Source: Micrococcaceae bacterium
Lineage (GTDB): Bacteria; Actinomycetota; Actinomycetes; Actinomycetales; Micrococcaceae
DNA: 64,000 nucleotides
Assembly (NCBI GenBank): GCA_013393415.1
Contig: JABXHI010000073.1
Span: 20,712-84,711 of the forward strand
Direction of reading: 5' to 3'
Shown here in pieces: positions 17,214 through 25,409 of the stretch. Both the position numbers and the translations under genes were made by a program. The notes beneath the pieces were generated by a model. It saw nothing but the letters and a program-made list of their open reading frames with translations, did no database searches and was not told where the DNA came from. Numbering within the stretch: the stretch's first letter is position 1; each line of letters starts with the position of its first letter.

Positions 17214-18235
17214 CCACCACCAGTACTGTTGTCAACGCGCCTCTTGATGCGCCAGTAGTTCCGTCCAGATGGACAAAGTTTCGCTTCTTCGTTTTGAGAC
17301 TTCCGATTTTGCAGTTGTTGGTTCTGTTGGCGCTGATTCTGTGGCTTGTCATCAGCATTCCGGCATTCGTTAATCGGCTGTCTATCGTATCTGTGCTCAT
17401 TCTTGCGGCGCTGCTGGCGCTTGCCGCACTGGGTCAAACTTTCGTGGTACTCATTGGGGGTCTGGATCTAGCGATACCCGGATATATTATCGTGGGTGCT
17501 TTTATCTCCTCGAATCTCGCAGGGGGAGCTGGCTGGCCGATACCTCTGGCGCTGCTGATGACAGTCGTTATATGTGGTCTCGTGGGCGCCTTCGTTGGAT
17601 TTGTTAGTCATCGATACGATGTTCAACCCCTCGTGCTGACGCTGGGGATAAATGCCGCACTGGTCGGCGGCACCCTGTTTGTGGCTAAAGCGAATTTCAC
17701 ATCCGCTCCGCCGGATGCCCTTCGAGCGTTGACCGCCATTAACGGGACGACCTTCGGGCTTCCCATCCCGCCGATCCTATTGATTGTGCTCGCTGCGGTC
17801 GTGCTGGTGTGGTTGTTTTTGACCCGGACTGCCAGTGGCCGTCGCGTGTATGCCACTGGAACGAATGCCCGAGCCGCCGAGTTGACGCGGGTCCACACCG
17901 GCAAAGTCTGGACTTTGACGTTTGCCACGTCGGGGATAACCGCAGGGATCGCAGGGATGTTTATTGCAAGCTTTAGTGCCGGATGGTCTGCCAATATCGG
18001 CGAACCGTACTTCTTTACTGGTCTGGCCGCGGTGCTGCTGGGCGGTACGACTTTCGGTTCGATCTATGGCAGCTATACCCGGACAGTGTTAGGTGCACTG
18101 ATCCTGACTTTGTTGTCCACGATTGTGCTGAGTGTCGGAATGAGCGAGTCCGAAAGTCGCTTCATTTACGGTTTCGTCGTCATTGCAGCAGCATTTCTTT
18201 ATGGCCGCGAAAGGCACGTCCGCAACCGCTTCTAA
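17210..18235 (+). CDS. sugar-type ABC transporter permease (RbsC-like), second subunit
   Basis: A 341-aa BPD_transp_2 permease with a GTG start inside a GTGA overlap with the previous stop. It has about nine membrane segments, the GGLDLAIPGYIIVGAF motif (about 84-100) and GLAAVLLGGTTFGSIYGSY near 270, equivalent to the first subunit. Two different permeases occur in only some CUT2 systems, so the channel is probably a heterodimer. A terminator-like hairpin follows. Confidence 0.88.
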   Translation: MTTTSTVVNAPLDAPVVPSRWTKFRFFVLRLPILQLLVLLALILWLVISIPAFVNRLSIVSVLILAALLALAALGQTFVVLIGGLDLAIPGYIIVGAFISSNLAGGAGWPIPLALLMTVVICGLVGAFVGFVSHRYDVQPLVLTLGINAALVGGTLFVAKANFTSAPPDALRALTAINGTTFGLPIPPILLIVLAAVVLVWLFLTRTASGRRVYATGTNARAAELTRVHTGKVWTLTFATSGITAGIAGMFIASFSAGWSANIGEPYFFTGLAAVLLGGTTFGSIYGSYTRTVLGALILTLLSTIVLSVGMSESESRFIYGFVVIAAAFLYGRERHVRNRF

Positions 18236-18264
18236 TACCGAACAGCTGACGGCTTACATGTATA

Positions 18265-18304
18265 ACGACCGTTGCACCCACCTGTTGAGGGGTGCAACGG
18301 TCGT
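18265..18304 (+). terminator. terminator of the ABC importer operon
   Basis: A perfect 14-bp stem ACGACCGTTGCACC / GGTGCAACGGTCGT with a 12-nt loop lies 30 bp after the last permease stop. A short T run (GTTTTC) comes a few bases after the stem. Confidence 0.65.
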
Positions 18305-18448
18305 CAAGCGTTTTCGGCATGATCAGTTTGATCAGCTCTAGGTTGGTATTGATGTGCCGCTGTTACGAAGACCATACAAATCCCGTCGTATACGTCTCGG
18401 GGTGACGGATCGGACCCACCCGTATCGGGCGGAAAAGGTTGGATAACA

Positions 18449-18494
18449 AAATGCCGGTTCCTGCAGCTGATATAAGCTGCAGGAACCGGCATTT
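18449..18494 (-). terminator. intrinsic terminator of the minus-strand lyase/cyclodeaminase operon
   Basis: A perfect 20-bp inverted repeat (AAATGCCGGTTCCTGCAGCT and its complement) with a 6-nt loop, followed on the minus strand by TTTTGTT. It lies about 12 bp after the stop of the 18506 gene. Confidence 0.85.
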
Positions 18495-18505
18495 GCATGT
18501 CAGAT

Positions 18506-19552
18506 TTAGGCTCCGACGGACACTCTAGGTGCGCGAGCAGGAACGCGCCCGTGTACGAATTCCTCATCAGGAGAGTCGGTTACATAAAGGCCAGAAGCTT
18601 CTAGACTTGCGCGAAGTTGCTTCATGAAGCGGTCTGGTAGTTTCGTGGCTGGCGGACGAAGGGCGCCGCCGTTATAGCCAGATAGCCACTCTTGGTATTT
18701 CCATTGGGTCCGACTGATCATGTTCGTTCCGGGAGTGGATGTCGCTGATACTGCATCGTTTGCAGCCCGTGCTGGGGTGGCCTGCCAGTAGAGCTTCATG
18801 GCTTCCTCCCATTGCCCGTTGCGTGCCATGTCGAAAACTCGTGGGTAGTAGTCACCCATCCAGTTCGTGTTAGCAGTGGCAGAATACTGGATATCCATCT
18901 GTGACATCAGTGGAATGGTGCTGGCTTCGATAGGGGAAGAGATAACGACTTCATCCCGGAAGTGGTGATACATCTCCATCAGTCCTGGGATGCCGGGGTA
19001 GCCTTGTTCTGCTTTGATCGCCACGATGTTTGGTAGCTCATCGATAACGCGACGCACGAAATCGACGGGCATGCCTGCCGGGTGGATGCGTTCGAATCCC
19101 CAAGCTGGGAGTGGGAACAGCATCGTGGCCAGTTGCGTTTCTTCAGTGAATCGTTTGGTGTAGTCGAACACCTCGTCTAAGGACGTGGGCCAGAATGAGG
19201 CTGGATACGCCAACAGGGCGCGATCCACACCGGATTTGGTAGCTAATTTGGCTGCCTCGATGTTTTGCTCCAGGGTGCCGTAAATAGCGTGGAAAAACAG
19301 TCCGAAGTCAGGGCCAGCGGCTTCGCGGGCGATCGCTGCCATCCGCGCATTTTCTTCGGGGGTGATATTTACTTCGGCTACCAGGAGAGTGCCGGTGTAT
19401 CCCATTTCTTTGAGACGTAGGACATCGTGTCGGATTGCATCCTCGTTCAACTGCGAGAAATCCGCAGTAAACGATGGGTGGGTGACGGCAGCTGCCCCCA
19501 CAAATTTTTCACGCGCCCATGCGCGTGCTTCTGTTACTGAGTAGTTCAACAT
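18506..19552 (-). CDS. dihydrodipicolinate synthase (DapA) family aldolase/lyase
   Basis: Class I aldolases of this family form a Schiff base between a Lys and pyruvate or a related keto acid. The 348-aa protein has the barrel start FVGAAAVTHPSFTADFSQL, a variant of the GxxGE loop (LLVAEVNITPEENARM), and the Schiff-base Lys in NIVAIKAEQG (about 178). The C-terminal extension is longer than in DapA. The ATG at 19552 has AAGGAGC; it follows the cyclodeaminase-like gene by 13 bp. In this setting it could cleave a ring-fission product to pyruvate and an aldehyde for the dehydrogenase encoded across the divergent promoter (inference). Confidence 0.82.
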   Translation of the reverse strand: MLNYSVTEARAWAREKFVGAAAVTHPSFTADFSQLNEDAIRHDVLRLKEMGYTGTLLVAEVNITPEENARMAAIAREAAGPDFGLFFHAIYGTLEQNIEAAKLATKSGVDRALLAYPASFWPTSLDEVFDYTKRFTEETQLATMLFPLPAWGFERIHPAGMPVDFVRRVIDELPNIVAIKAEQGYPGIPGLMEMYHHFRDEVVISSPIEASTIPLMSQMDIQYSATANTNWMGDYYPRVFDMARNGQWEEAMKLYWQATPARAANDAVSATSTPGTNMISRTQWKYQEWLSGYNGGALRPPATKLPDRFMKQLRASLEASGLYVTDSPDEEFVHGRVPARAPRVSVGA

Positions 19553-19565
19553 ATTTGCTCCTTAG

Positions 19566-20579
19566 TTATTTAGCGCTTGTAACGATGGTTACGGGCAGTT
19601 CGGTGCCCACGCCTAGGGCGCGGGCACGGTTGTATAGCATCTCAGCGACAACGATGTCCTGGAGGCCAGAGCCCGTGGATTTATAGATCCGAATTCCATT
19701 CGAGGTGTCCATGGAAGACTCAGAACGTAGTGCGGTGTTCAGGCTGAGTACTTTGCCGTTGAGACTGATCCCTTGGGCCTGTGCGGCCAACATATCGCCA
19801 CTGTCGTGCACTACTTCGTCATAGGTGTCCACCACAATCGTGGAGGCTTGATCGATCAGTTCGACGGGGACTTCGCGCTGACCACGCGTAGTCGAACCAA
19901 TTGAAATAACCGTGGCATCGGGGGCCACAGTTTCGGCTCGAATGATGGGTGTTTCGTCACGCGAACGAGCCGCGCACAAAATCAAATCGGCCCCATCTAC
20001 GGCCTCATCAGCGCTTGAAACTGGGATGGCTTGCGAGCCATCTTTGGTGCTGAAATCCGTCGCGAAAGCTTCCCGATTAGCCGGAGTCGGGCTGAACACT
20101 CGGATGGATGAAAACTCTGCTACATTGCCCAGGGCCTGCAGGTGAGAGCGTGCTTCGAAACCAGAGCCGATGACCCCAACGGATACCGGTTTGTTCGGCA
20201 AGATGGTAGAAGCTCCCACAGCAGTGGTCGAAGCGGTTCGCAGCCCTGTGACACGATTACCGTCGATCAATGCGACAAGCTCGGCGGTATCTTTATCGAA
20301 AAGATTGATCATGTAGCTGACCTGCAGACCGTCGGCGAAACTTCCCACGATGGATTTTGCGCCAAACAGCTGGCCCGAAGCAGGAATTGACGGCATGATG
20401 CGCATCCATTCACGCTGTGAGTCTGCAAAAATGCGTCCCGGTGTTCGTTGCTCATCTTCGGCGACTGAGTACGCCGCCCGAATCGCCGCAATCGCGTCTT
20501 CAAAATTAGCCAGCGTTGCAACATCTTGGTCTGTCAGGAATAACGGTCGCCGGATGTCGGGGTTATTCTCAATGCTCAT
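19566..20579 (-). CDS. ornithine cyclodeaminase / mu-crystallin family protein
   Basis: The 337-aa protein has the family fold: an N-terminal dimerisation half with LIDGNRVTGLRTASTTAVGA, and an NAD-binding domain with GVIGSGFEARSHLQAL (about 154-170). Members are cyclodeaminases, imine or ketimine reductases, or amino-acid dehydrogenases, so the exact reaction cannot be read from the sequence. The ATG at 20579 has AAGGAG. It is first in a two-gene minus-strand operon and divergent from the aldehyde dehydrogenase with an operator between them. Confidence 0.85.
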   Translation of the reverse strand: MSIENNPDIRRPLFLTDQDVATLANFEDAIAAIRAAYSVAEDEQRTPGRIFADSQREWMRIMPSIPASGQLFGAKSIVGSFADGLQVSYMINLFDKDTAELVALIDGNRVTGLRTASTTAVGASTILPNKPVSVGVIGSGFEARSHLQALGNVAEFSSIRVFSPTPANREAFATDFSTKDGSQAIPVSSADEAVDGADLILCAARSRDETPIIRAETVAPDATVISIGSTTRGQREVPVELIDQASTIVVDTYDEVVHDSGDMLAAQAQGISLNGKVLSLNTALRSESSMDTSNGIRIYKSTGSGLQDIVVAEMLYNRARALGVGTELPVTIVTSAK

Positions 20580-20637
20580 TTCACTCCTTGCTTCGGGTCT
20601 TTCTGAAACCTCTTGAGCGAGTTTTCAAACAATGCTG

Positions 20638-20653
20638 TACGAAACGCATCGTA
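20638..20653. promoter_or_regulatory. regulon operator (site E), best palindrome
   Basis: TACGA-AACGCA-TCGTA: the two 5-bp arms are perfect complements around a 6-bp centre containing CG. It lies in the 120-bp divergent region between the cyclodeaminase-like gene and the aldehyde dehydrogenase, so one site may control both directions. Confidence 0.6.
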
Positions 20654-20699
20654 TCTCATATAGTGTAGGTGATCCAAGTCTCAGAAGGAAGGGGCGACC

Positions 20700-22076
20700 A
20701 TGTCGCTTGTAACTATTAACCCGGCAAACGAATCCACAGAAATCGTCATTGACCGCCATACTCCCGATGAGGTGGAGCATCGAATCGCCCAGGCGGCTCG
20801 CGCTGCCGTCGAGTTGCGAAACACAACATTTTCCCAACGAGCAGCCTGGATGTACGCGGCGGCCGACATTTTAGAAGAGAAGGCTGAAGGGCTTGGCGAG
20901 CTGGTCACGATTGAGATGGGCAAGCCGATCCATCAGTCGATAGCAGAAGTTCATAAGGCCGCCAATGCCATGCGCTTTTATGCTGATCATGCCGAGGAGT
21001 TTTTGGCAGGGGAGCAGCTGGAGGATCCATCAAAAGTGAACGCCTCGAGCGCTTGGACCTTTTATCAGCCGCTGGGTGTCGTGCTTGCGGTGATGCCGTG
21101 GAACTACCCAATCTGGCAGGTTGTGCGCTTTGCTGCACCGGCGCTCATGGCGGGAAATGCCGGACTGCTGAAGCATGCTTCGAATGTTCCGCAAGCAGCG
21201 CTATTTTTGGACACCTTATTTGAGGGCGCAGGGTTTCCGGCAGGCTCCTTCCGTGCGTTATTGATTGGCGGCGGTGATGTGGCGTCCGTAATCGCTGATC
21301 CGCGAGTAAAAGCCGTCACGCTGACCGGGTCAGAGCCTGCAGGACGCTCGGTCGCATCAGTGGCTGGTGACCACATTAAGAAGACTGTTTTGGAGTTGGG
21401 GGGCTCGGATCCGTTCATTGTCATGCCGTCCGCTGATGTCCAGGCGGCGGCCTCCACTGCCGTATTGGCGCGCACCAATAATAATGGTCAGTCATGTATC
21501 GCCGGCAAACGATTCATTGTCCACGCTGACATTTACGACGAATTTACCGCGGCGTTCGTCGAACAAATGTCCAGCCTCAAGGTCGGCAATCCGCTTGATC
21601 CGGAAACGCAGATTGGTCCATTGGCTACTCGCGAGGGTCGCGATGAGCTCGCAGAACTGGTCGAAGATGCGGTGCAAAAAGGGGTCGAAGTCCTTACCGG
21701 TGGTTACATCCCCGAAAGTCCCGGGTATTTTTATGCACCGACCGTGCTTGCTGGGTTGACGGAGGACATGCGGCTGGTTCAGGAAGAAGCATTTGGGCCA
21801 GTAGCCACCGTGTATAAGGTGCACTCTGCTGAAGAGGCGCTTGAGGTGGCCAATCAGACGAATTTTGGGCTCTCCAGTGCCGTGTGGTCGGCAAGCGTCG
21901 AGGAGCAGGAGTGGTTTCTGCGCAAAATTGAAGCCGGGGCTGTCTTCATTAATGGCATGACCGTGTCCTATCAAGAGCTGCCCTTTGGCGGGATCAAGAA
22001 CTCCGGCTATGGACGCGAACTGGCAGCCGAGGGCATTCGCGAATTCTGCAATCTGAAGAGCGTCTGGCGTGCTTAG
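20700..22076 (+). CDS. NAD(P)-dependent aldehyde dehydrogenase (succinate-semialdehyde dehydrogenase-like)
   Basis: The 458-aa enzyme has the full ALDH layout: VMPWNYPIWQVVRFAAPALMAG, the general base Glu in LELGGSDPF (about 231), the nucleophile Cys in NNGQSCIAGKRF (about 265) and the closing ELPFGGIKNSGYGRELAAEG. It oxidises an aldehyde to an acid. Its start has AGAAGGAAGGGG before ATG 20700. It is the first gene to the right of the divergent promoter; the partner aldolase-like enzyme to the left could supply the aldehyde. Confidence 0.9.
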   Translation: MSLVTINPANESTEIVIDRHTPDEVEHRIAQAARAAVELRNTTFSQRAAWMYAAADILEEKAEGLGELVTIEMGKPIHQSIAEVHKAANAMRFYADHAEEFLAGEQLEDPSKVNASSAWTFYQPLGVVLAVMPWNYPIWQVVRFAAPALMAGNAGLLKHASNVPQAALFLDTLFEGAGFPAGSFRALLIGGGDVASVIADPRVKAVTLTGSEPAGRSVASVAGDHIKKTVLELGGSDPFIVMPSADVQAAASTAVLARTNNNGQSCIAGKRFIVHADIYDEFTAAFVEQMSSLKVGNPLDPETQIGPLATREGRDELAELVEDAVQKGVEVLTGGYIPESPGYFYAPTVLAGLTEDMRLVQEEAFGPVATVYKVHSAEEALEVANQTNFGLSSAVWSASVEEQEWFLRKIEAGAVFINGMTVSYQELPFGGIKNSGYGRELAAEGIREFCNLKSVWRA

Positions 22077-22108
22077 TTGGATTAGGCGCCAATAATCTGC
22101 GACATAGA

Positions 22109-22156
22109 TTGCATAACGGTGTGATATGAATTACGATCGATACGAAACGAACCGAA
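22109..22156 (+). promoter_or_regulatory. promoter of monooxygenase 2 with regulon operator (site D)
   Basis: A -35 TTGCAT (22109-22114) and -10 TACGAT (22132-22137) are 17 bp apart. Site D at 22141-22156 (TACGA-AACGAA-CCGAA) follows. The GTGTGATATGAATTAC block and spacing match the first monooxygenase promoter. Confidence 0.65.
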
Positions 22157-22171
22157 CCGGAAGGTCAGGGA

Positions 22172-23686
22172 ATGTCTCAAGAATTTGACGCAGACGTCAT
22201 AGTCGTCGGAGGTGGCCCAGTCGGGGTGGGGGCTCTAGCGCTCCTGGGACGACTTGGCCTCACTGCGATCGGCTTTGAGAAAGAAACAGAATTGTGGCCG
22301 ACAGCACGGGCCGTGCACTTTGACGGTGAAGTCATGCGAGTGCTGCAGTCCTTGGGGATTGCCGATGAACTAGCTAAAGTCACCAAACCCATGACGGCCA
22401 TGCACATGCAAAACGAAGCGCGCGAAAAACTCGTGTCTGTGCCGACAGGTCAGTTGGGATCTCAAGGTTGGCACGATGACGTGACGTTTCACCAGCCTGA
22501 CGTGGAACGGCTGCTGCGCGGAGTGGTCGATGAATCCGCTGGCGTGGAGTTGCGTTGCGGTGTGGAAGTGATGCACTTTGAGAACCTTGATGAAGGGGTA
22601 CGAGTCACAGTTCGCGAAACCGATGGCTCGCAAGGCGTCTACACGGCACGTTGGCTCGTCGGTGCTGACGGCGCCAAGTCATTTGTTCGTCGATCACTCG
22701 ATATTGGTGCCGATAAGTTTGGTGAAGATGCCCGTTGGGTCGTCGTTGATGGGCACCTGCACGACAGTCCCGGTTATGAAGACGACATGATCTTCTTGCT
22801 CCATCACACGCGTCCGGCCATGTGGATTCGACTCCCCGGTACTCGGGTTCGTATGGAGTTCTTGGTGATGGATGAAGATGATCCAGAAGAAATTATCACG
22901 CCTGAGGCCATCGAACGCATTAGTCATGGTGTGCTACCGGCTTCTCAATTCGAACCGGAGCGCCAAGCAATCTATATGTTCCGTGGTCGGATCGCTAAAT
23001 CTTGGCGTGAAGGTAATGTTTTTCTCGCTGGCGACGCCGCACATTTGGCCCCGCCGTGCTTCGGGCAAGGGTTGTGTGCCGGCCTGCGGGATATCGCGAA
23101 CCTCGCGTGGAAACTGGACTTGGTGAAACGCGGCCAAGCCAAGGACTCCATCTTGGATACCTACGAGTCAGAACGAAAGCCCCACGCCCAGTTCTGGGTT
23201 GAACAAGCGGTCACTGCCGCCGGTTTCTTACAGACGACGAATTCGGAAGAAGCGGCTCACCGCGATGCCAACATACGTGCCAACCCAATGGCTGCTGCAC
23301 CGGTTTCACCGCCATTGGGTGCAGGACTTCATCGAGGGGCACTTGATGAGCAGGCTGGCCGACTGAGCGTCCAATCGATTTTGACGGATGACGTACGACT
23401 GGATGACATGCTCGGCGTGCGGTTTGTAATCGCTGCACAACGCGAGGTTTATGAACAACTGGACCAGGCACTTCGTGGTCGAATCGAAGACAGCCGCGAC
23501 ATCGTCGTGTTGCTTGATACGGCAAAAAATGCTCAATTACTTCAAGCGTCGAACGCATCGGCGGTCGTTGTACGCCCAGACCGCTATATCTTCGGCACCG
23601 CTTCCGACAGTGTTGAACTACAAGATCTTATCGAGTTACTGCCCCTGGCCAACATTCGACACGAATCTGCCTGCGTCTACACCTGA
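22172..23686 (+). CDS. FAD-dependent aromatic monooxygenase (MhpA-like), copy 2
   Basis: A 504-aa class A flavoprotein hydroxylase with the same motifs as the copy at 9924: DVIVVGGGPVGVGALALL, the DG motif WLVGADGAKSFVRR and the GD motif VFLAGDAAHLAPPCFGQGL, plus the C-terminal thioredoxin-like domain. The start is ATG 22172 with GGAAGG. The two copies share long identical stretches (WPTARAVHFDGE, FWVEQA) but differ in the substrate-domain segments, so they may act on successive or related substrates. It is followed by the second FAH-type gene in the same direction. Confidence 0.88.
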   Translation: MSQEFDADVIVVGGGPVGVGALALLGRLGLTAIGFEKETELWPTARAVHFDGEVMRVLQSLGIADELAKVTKPMTAMHMQNEAREKLVSVPTGQLGSQGWHDDVTFHQPDVERLLRGVVDESAGVELRCGVEVMHFENLDEGVRVTVRETDGSQGVYTARWLVGADGAKSFVRRSLDIGADKFGEDARWVVVDGHLHDSPGYEDDMIFLLHHTRPAMWIRLPGTRVRMEFLVMDEDDPEEIITPEAIERISHGVLPASQFEPERQAIYMFRGRIAKSWREGNVFLAGDAAHLAPPCFGQGLCAGLRDIANLAWKLDLVKRGQAKDSILDTYESERKPHAQFWVEQAVTAAGFLQTTNSEEAAHRDANIRANPMAAAPVSPPLGAGLHRGALDEQAGRLSVQSILTDDVRLDDMLGVRFVIAAQREVYEQLDQALRGRIEDSRDIVVLLDTAKNAQLLQASNASAVVVRPDRYIFGTASDSVELQDLIELLPLANIRHESACVYT

Positions 23687-23784
23687 CGTCCACGACGAAG
23701 AGACCTCAGATCAGGGGGTACTGAGATGGATGACCCCAACACCCAATAATCACCCAGAAAAAATGCACCCTAAGGAGTCGCTTT

Positions 23785-24801
23785 ATGAAACTTGGAAGAA
23801 TTGCCGTTTCCACCCTCGACGGAGAACAGCTGCGCATCGTAGCTGTCGAACCCGAAAATGACCGAGTCATCGATCTTGCCCGAGCATATGCACTGGTGCT
23901 GCAGCGTCGCGGTGCCACCGCAGAACGAGCCCGTGAGCTTGCCCTGAGCATCTTTCCTGCGAGCCTGTCCAATGCGATCGCCATTGGAGACGCGTTCTTG
24001 GATATCGCACATGACGCGTTAGCAGCCGCCGATGACGCTTCGACTGCGATTGCTGACGTCCAGTGGCGCGCCGCTATCGATCCACCGGTGATTCGAGACG
24101 GCCTGACCTTTGGAACGCACATTGAAAACTATTTTAAAAACGTTGCGAAAACCAAGCCGGTCCGCGCCGTATACGAGCGCCCGGGCTATTTTAAGGGCAC
24201 GACGTCTACCGTGGTTGGTCATGACCAAGTCATTCCGTATCCAAATATCTCTGAGAAACTCGACTACGAGCTCGAGATTGGATACATCATGGGCAAACCT
24301 GGTCGCAACCTGACGCCAGATGAGGCCATGGACCATATCTTTGGGATCACGATCTTCAACGACTGGAGCCTTCGGGATGCACAAGCGTTGGAAGGCCCAA
24401 TTGGGATGGGGGCACAACACAGTAAGGACTTTGCCTACGGCATCGGCCCATGGATCACCACGATGGATGAGATCGACTCGATCGAGGGGCTCAAAGGCCA
24501 GGTTCGTGTCAATGGAGAAGTCCGTTCGGACACCTGCGTTGAAAACTTTGTGTACACGCCAGAAGAACTGGTCGCATACATCTCGATCTTCAACGGTCTA
24601 CAACCGGGAGATCTCGTCGGCTCCGGAACCATGGGCTACGGCGGCGGAGTCGAAATTGGCCGCTTCGTTGAGCCCGGAGACGTCGTCGAGCTAGAACTCG
24701 AAGGTATCGGAACCCTGCGCAACCAGATTGCAGCAACCAAAGAAGTCCCACCGTGGTGGCCGGAACCACGCCCGTACCCATTTGAGGACGAGGAGAATTA
24801 A
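23785..24801 (+). CDS. fumarylacetoacetate hydrolase (FAH) family protein, copy 2
   Basis: The 338-aa protein shows the FAH core: LTFGTHIENYFKN, the metal motif LDYELEIGYIMG (Glu-x-Glu), HIFGITIFNDWSLRD with the Asp ligand, and GDLVGSGTMGYGGG. It belongs to the group that processes acylpyruvates or fumarylacetoacetate-like products; the latter would give acetoacetate. The start is ATG 23785 with AAGGAG. The cupin gene begins 2 nt after its stop, followed by acetoacetyl-CoA synthetase, which supports an acetoacetate-yielding step (inference). Confidence 0.86.
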   Translation: MKLGRIAVSTLDGEQLRIVAVEPENDRVIDLARAYALVLQRRGATAERARELALSIFPASLSNAIAIGDAFLDIAHDALAAADDASTAIADVQWRAAIDPPVIRDGLTFGTHIENYFKNVAKTKPVRAVYERPGYFKGTTSTVVGHDQVIPYPNISEKLDYELEIGYIMGKPGRNLTPDEAMDHIFGITIFNDWSLRDAQALEGPIGMGAQHSKDFAYGIGPWITTMDEIDSIEGLKGQVRVNGEVRSDTCVENFVYTPEELVAYISIFNGLQPGDLVGSGTMGYGGGVEIGRFVEPGDVVELELEGIGTLRNQIAATKEVPPWWPEPRPYPFEDEEN

Positions 24802-24803
24802 TC

Positions 24804-25409
24804 ATGGCACGAGCAGCTGTCCGACGCGTCGTCACCGGACATGATGATGAAGGTAAAGCCATCATCCTGTATGACGGAGACGCGCCAAATAGTTTTGAAT
24901 CACCAAATATCCCCGGATTCGGCGCGACCGTACCCTGGTGGACCCCGGAGAAGGGCATCGACCACGTCTCCGACGAGGACCTGGCAACCGCCGAGACGGA
25001 CATTCCTTCGTTTCCTGCCGAGGGAGAAACTATCCTGCGAATTGCAGACTTCCCGCCAGATGCGGTGTACCCGGACGACGCAGACTCGTTGATTTTCACC
25101 GAACTGGACGGGCAGGAAGAGGCCCAAGCCGGCAACGAGCATAATAATAGTGACCATTTCTGGTTCCACCGCACTGACTCATTAGATTATGCGGTGGTAC
25201 TCGAAGGCGAGATCACGTTGTTAGTCGATGATGGTGAAGCCACCCTCACCGCCGGCGATGTTGTCGTCCAACGCGCAACCAGCCACGCCTGGGCAAACCG
25301 GACCGACAAGACCGCACGGATGTTATTCGTGCTGATCGGAACTCCGCCGCAGTCCGCGCAAGAAATTGGCGCCCAGCGCAAAGCCTACGGAAAGGCAGCA
25401 GTGTCATGA
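24804..25409 (+). CDS. cupin-domain protein (201 aa)
   Basis: The C-terminal half is a cupin barrel (SLDYAVVLEGEITLLVDDGE and GDVVVQRATSHAWANRTD), the two conserved metal-cupin motifs; the last holds a His, and the first has Glu. The N-terminal part (RAAVRRVVTGHDDEGKAI) is the usual entry of cupins found near FAH-type genes. Its role may be a ring-fission isomerase or a small-molecule binding protein; no reaction can be assigned. The start is ATG 24804 with GAGGAG; it overlaps the next gene by 4 nt (ATGA), so the three genes are co-translated. Confidence 0.82.
   Translation: MARAAVRRVVTGHDDEGKAIILYDGDAPNSFESPNIPGFGATVPWWTPEKGIDHVSDEDLATAETDIPSFPAEGETILRIADFPPDAVYPDDADSLIFTELDGQEEAQAGNEHNNSDHFWFHRTDSLDYAVVLEGEITLLVDDGEATLTAGDVVVQRATSHAWANRTDKTARMLFVLIGTPPQSAQEIGAQRKAYGKAAVS

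Noticed and set aside
18265..18494. The two strong hairpins as a riboswitch or small RNA
   Set aside because: Each lies just after a stop codon in the right direction for a terminator; no conserved aptamer core was seen.
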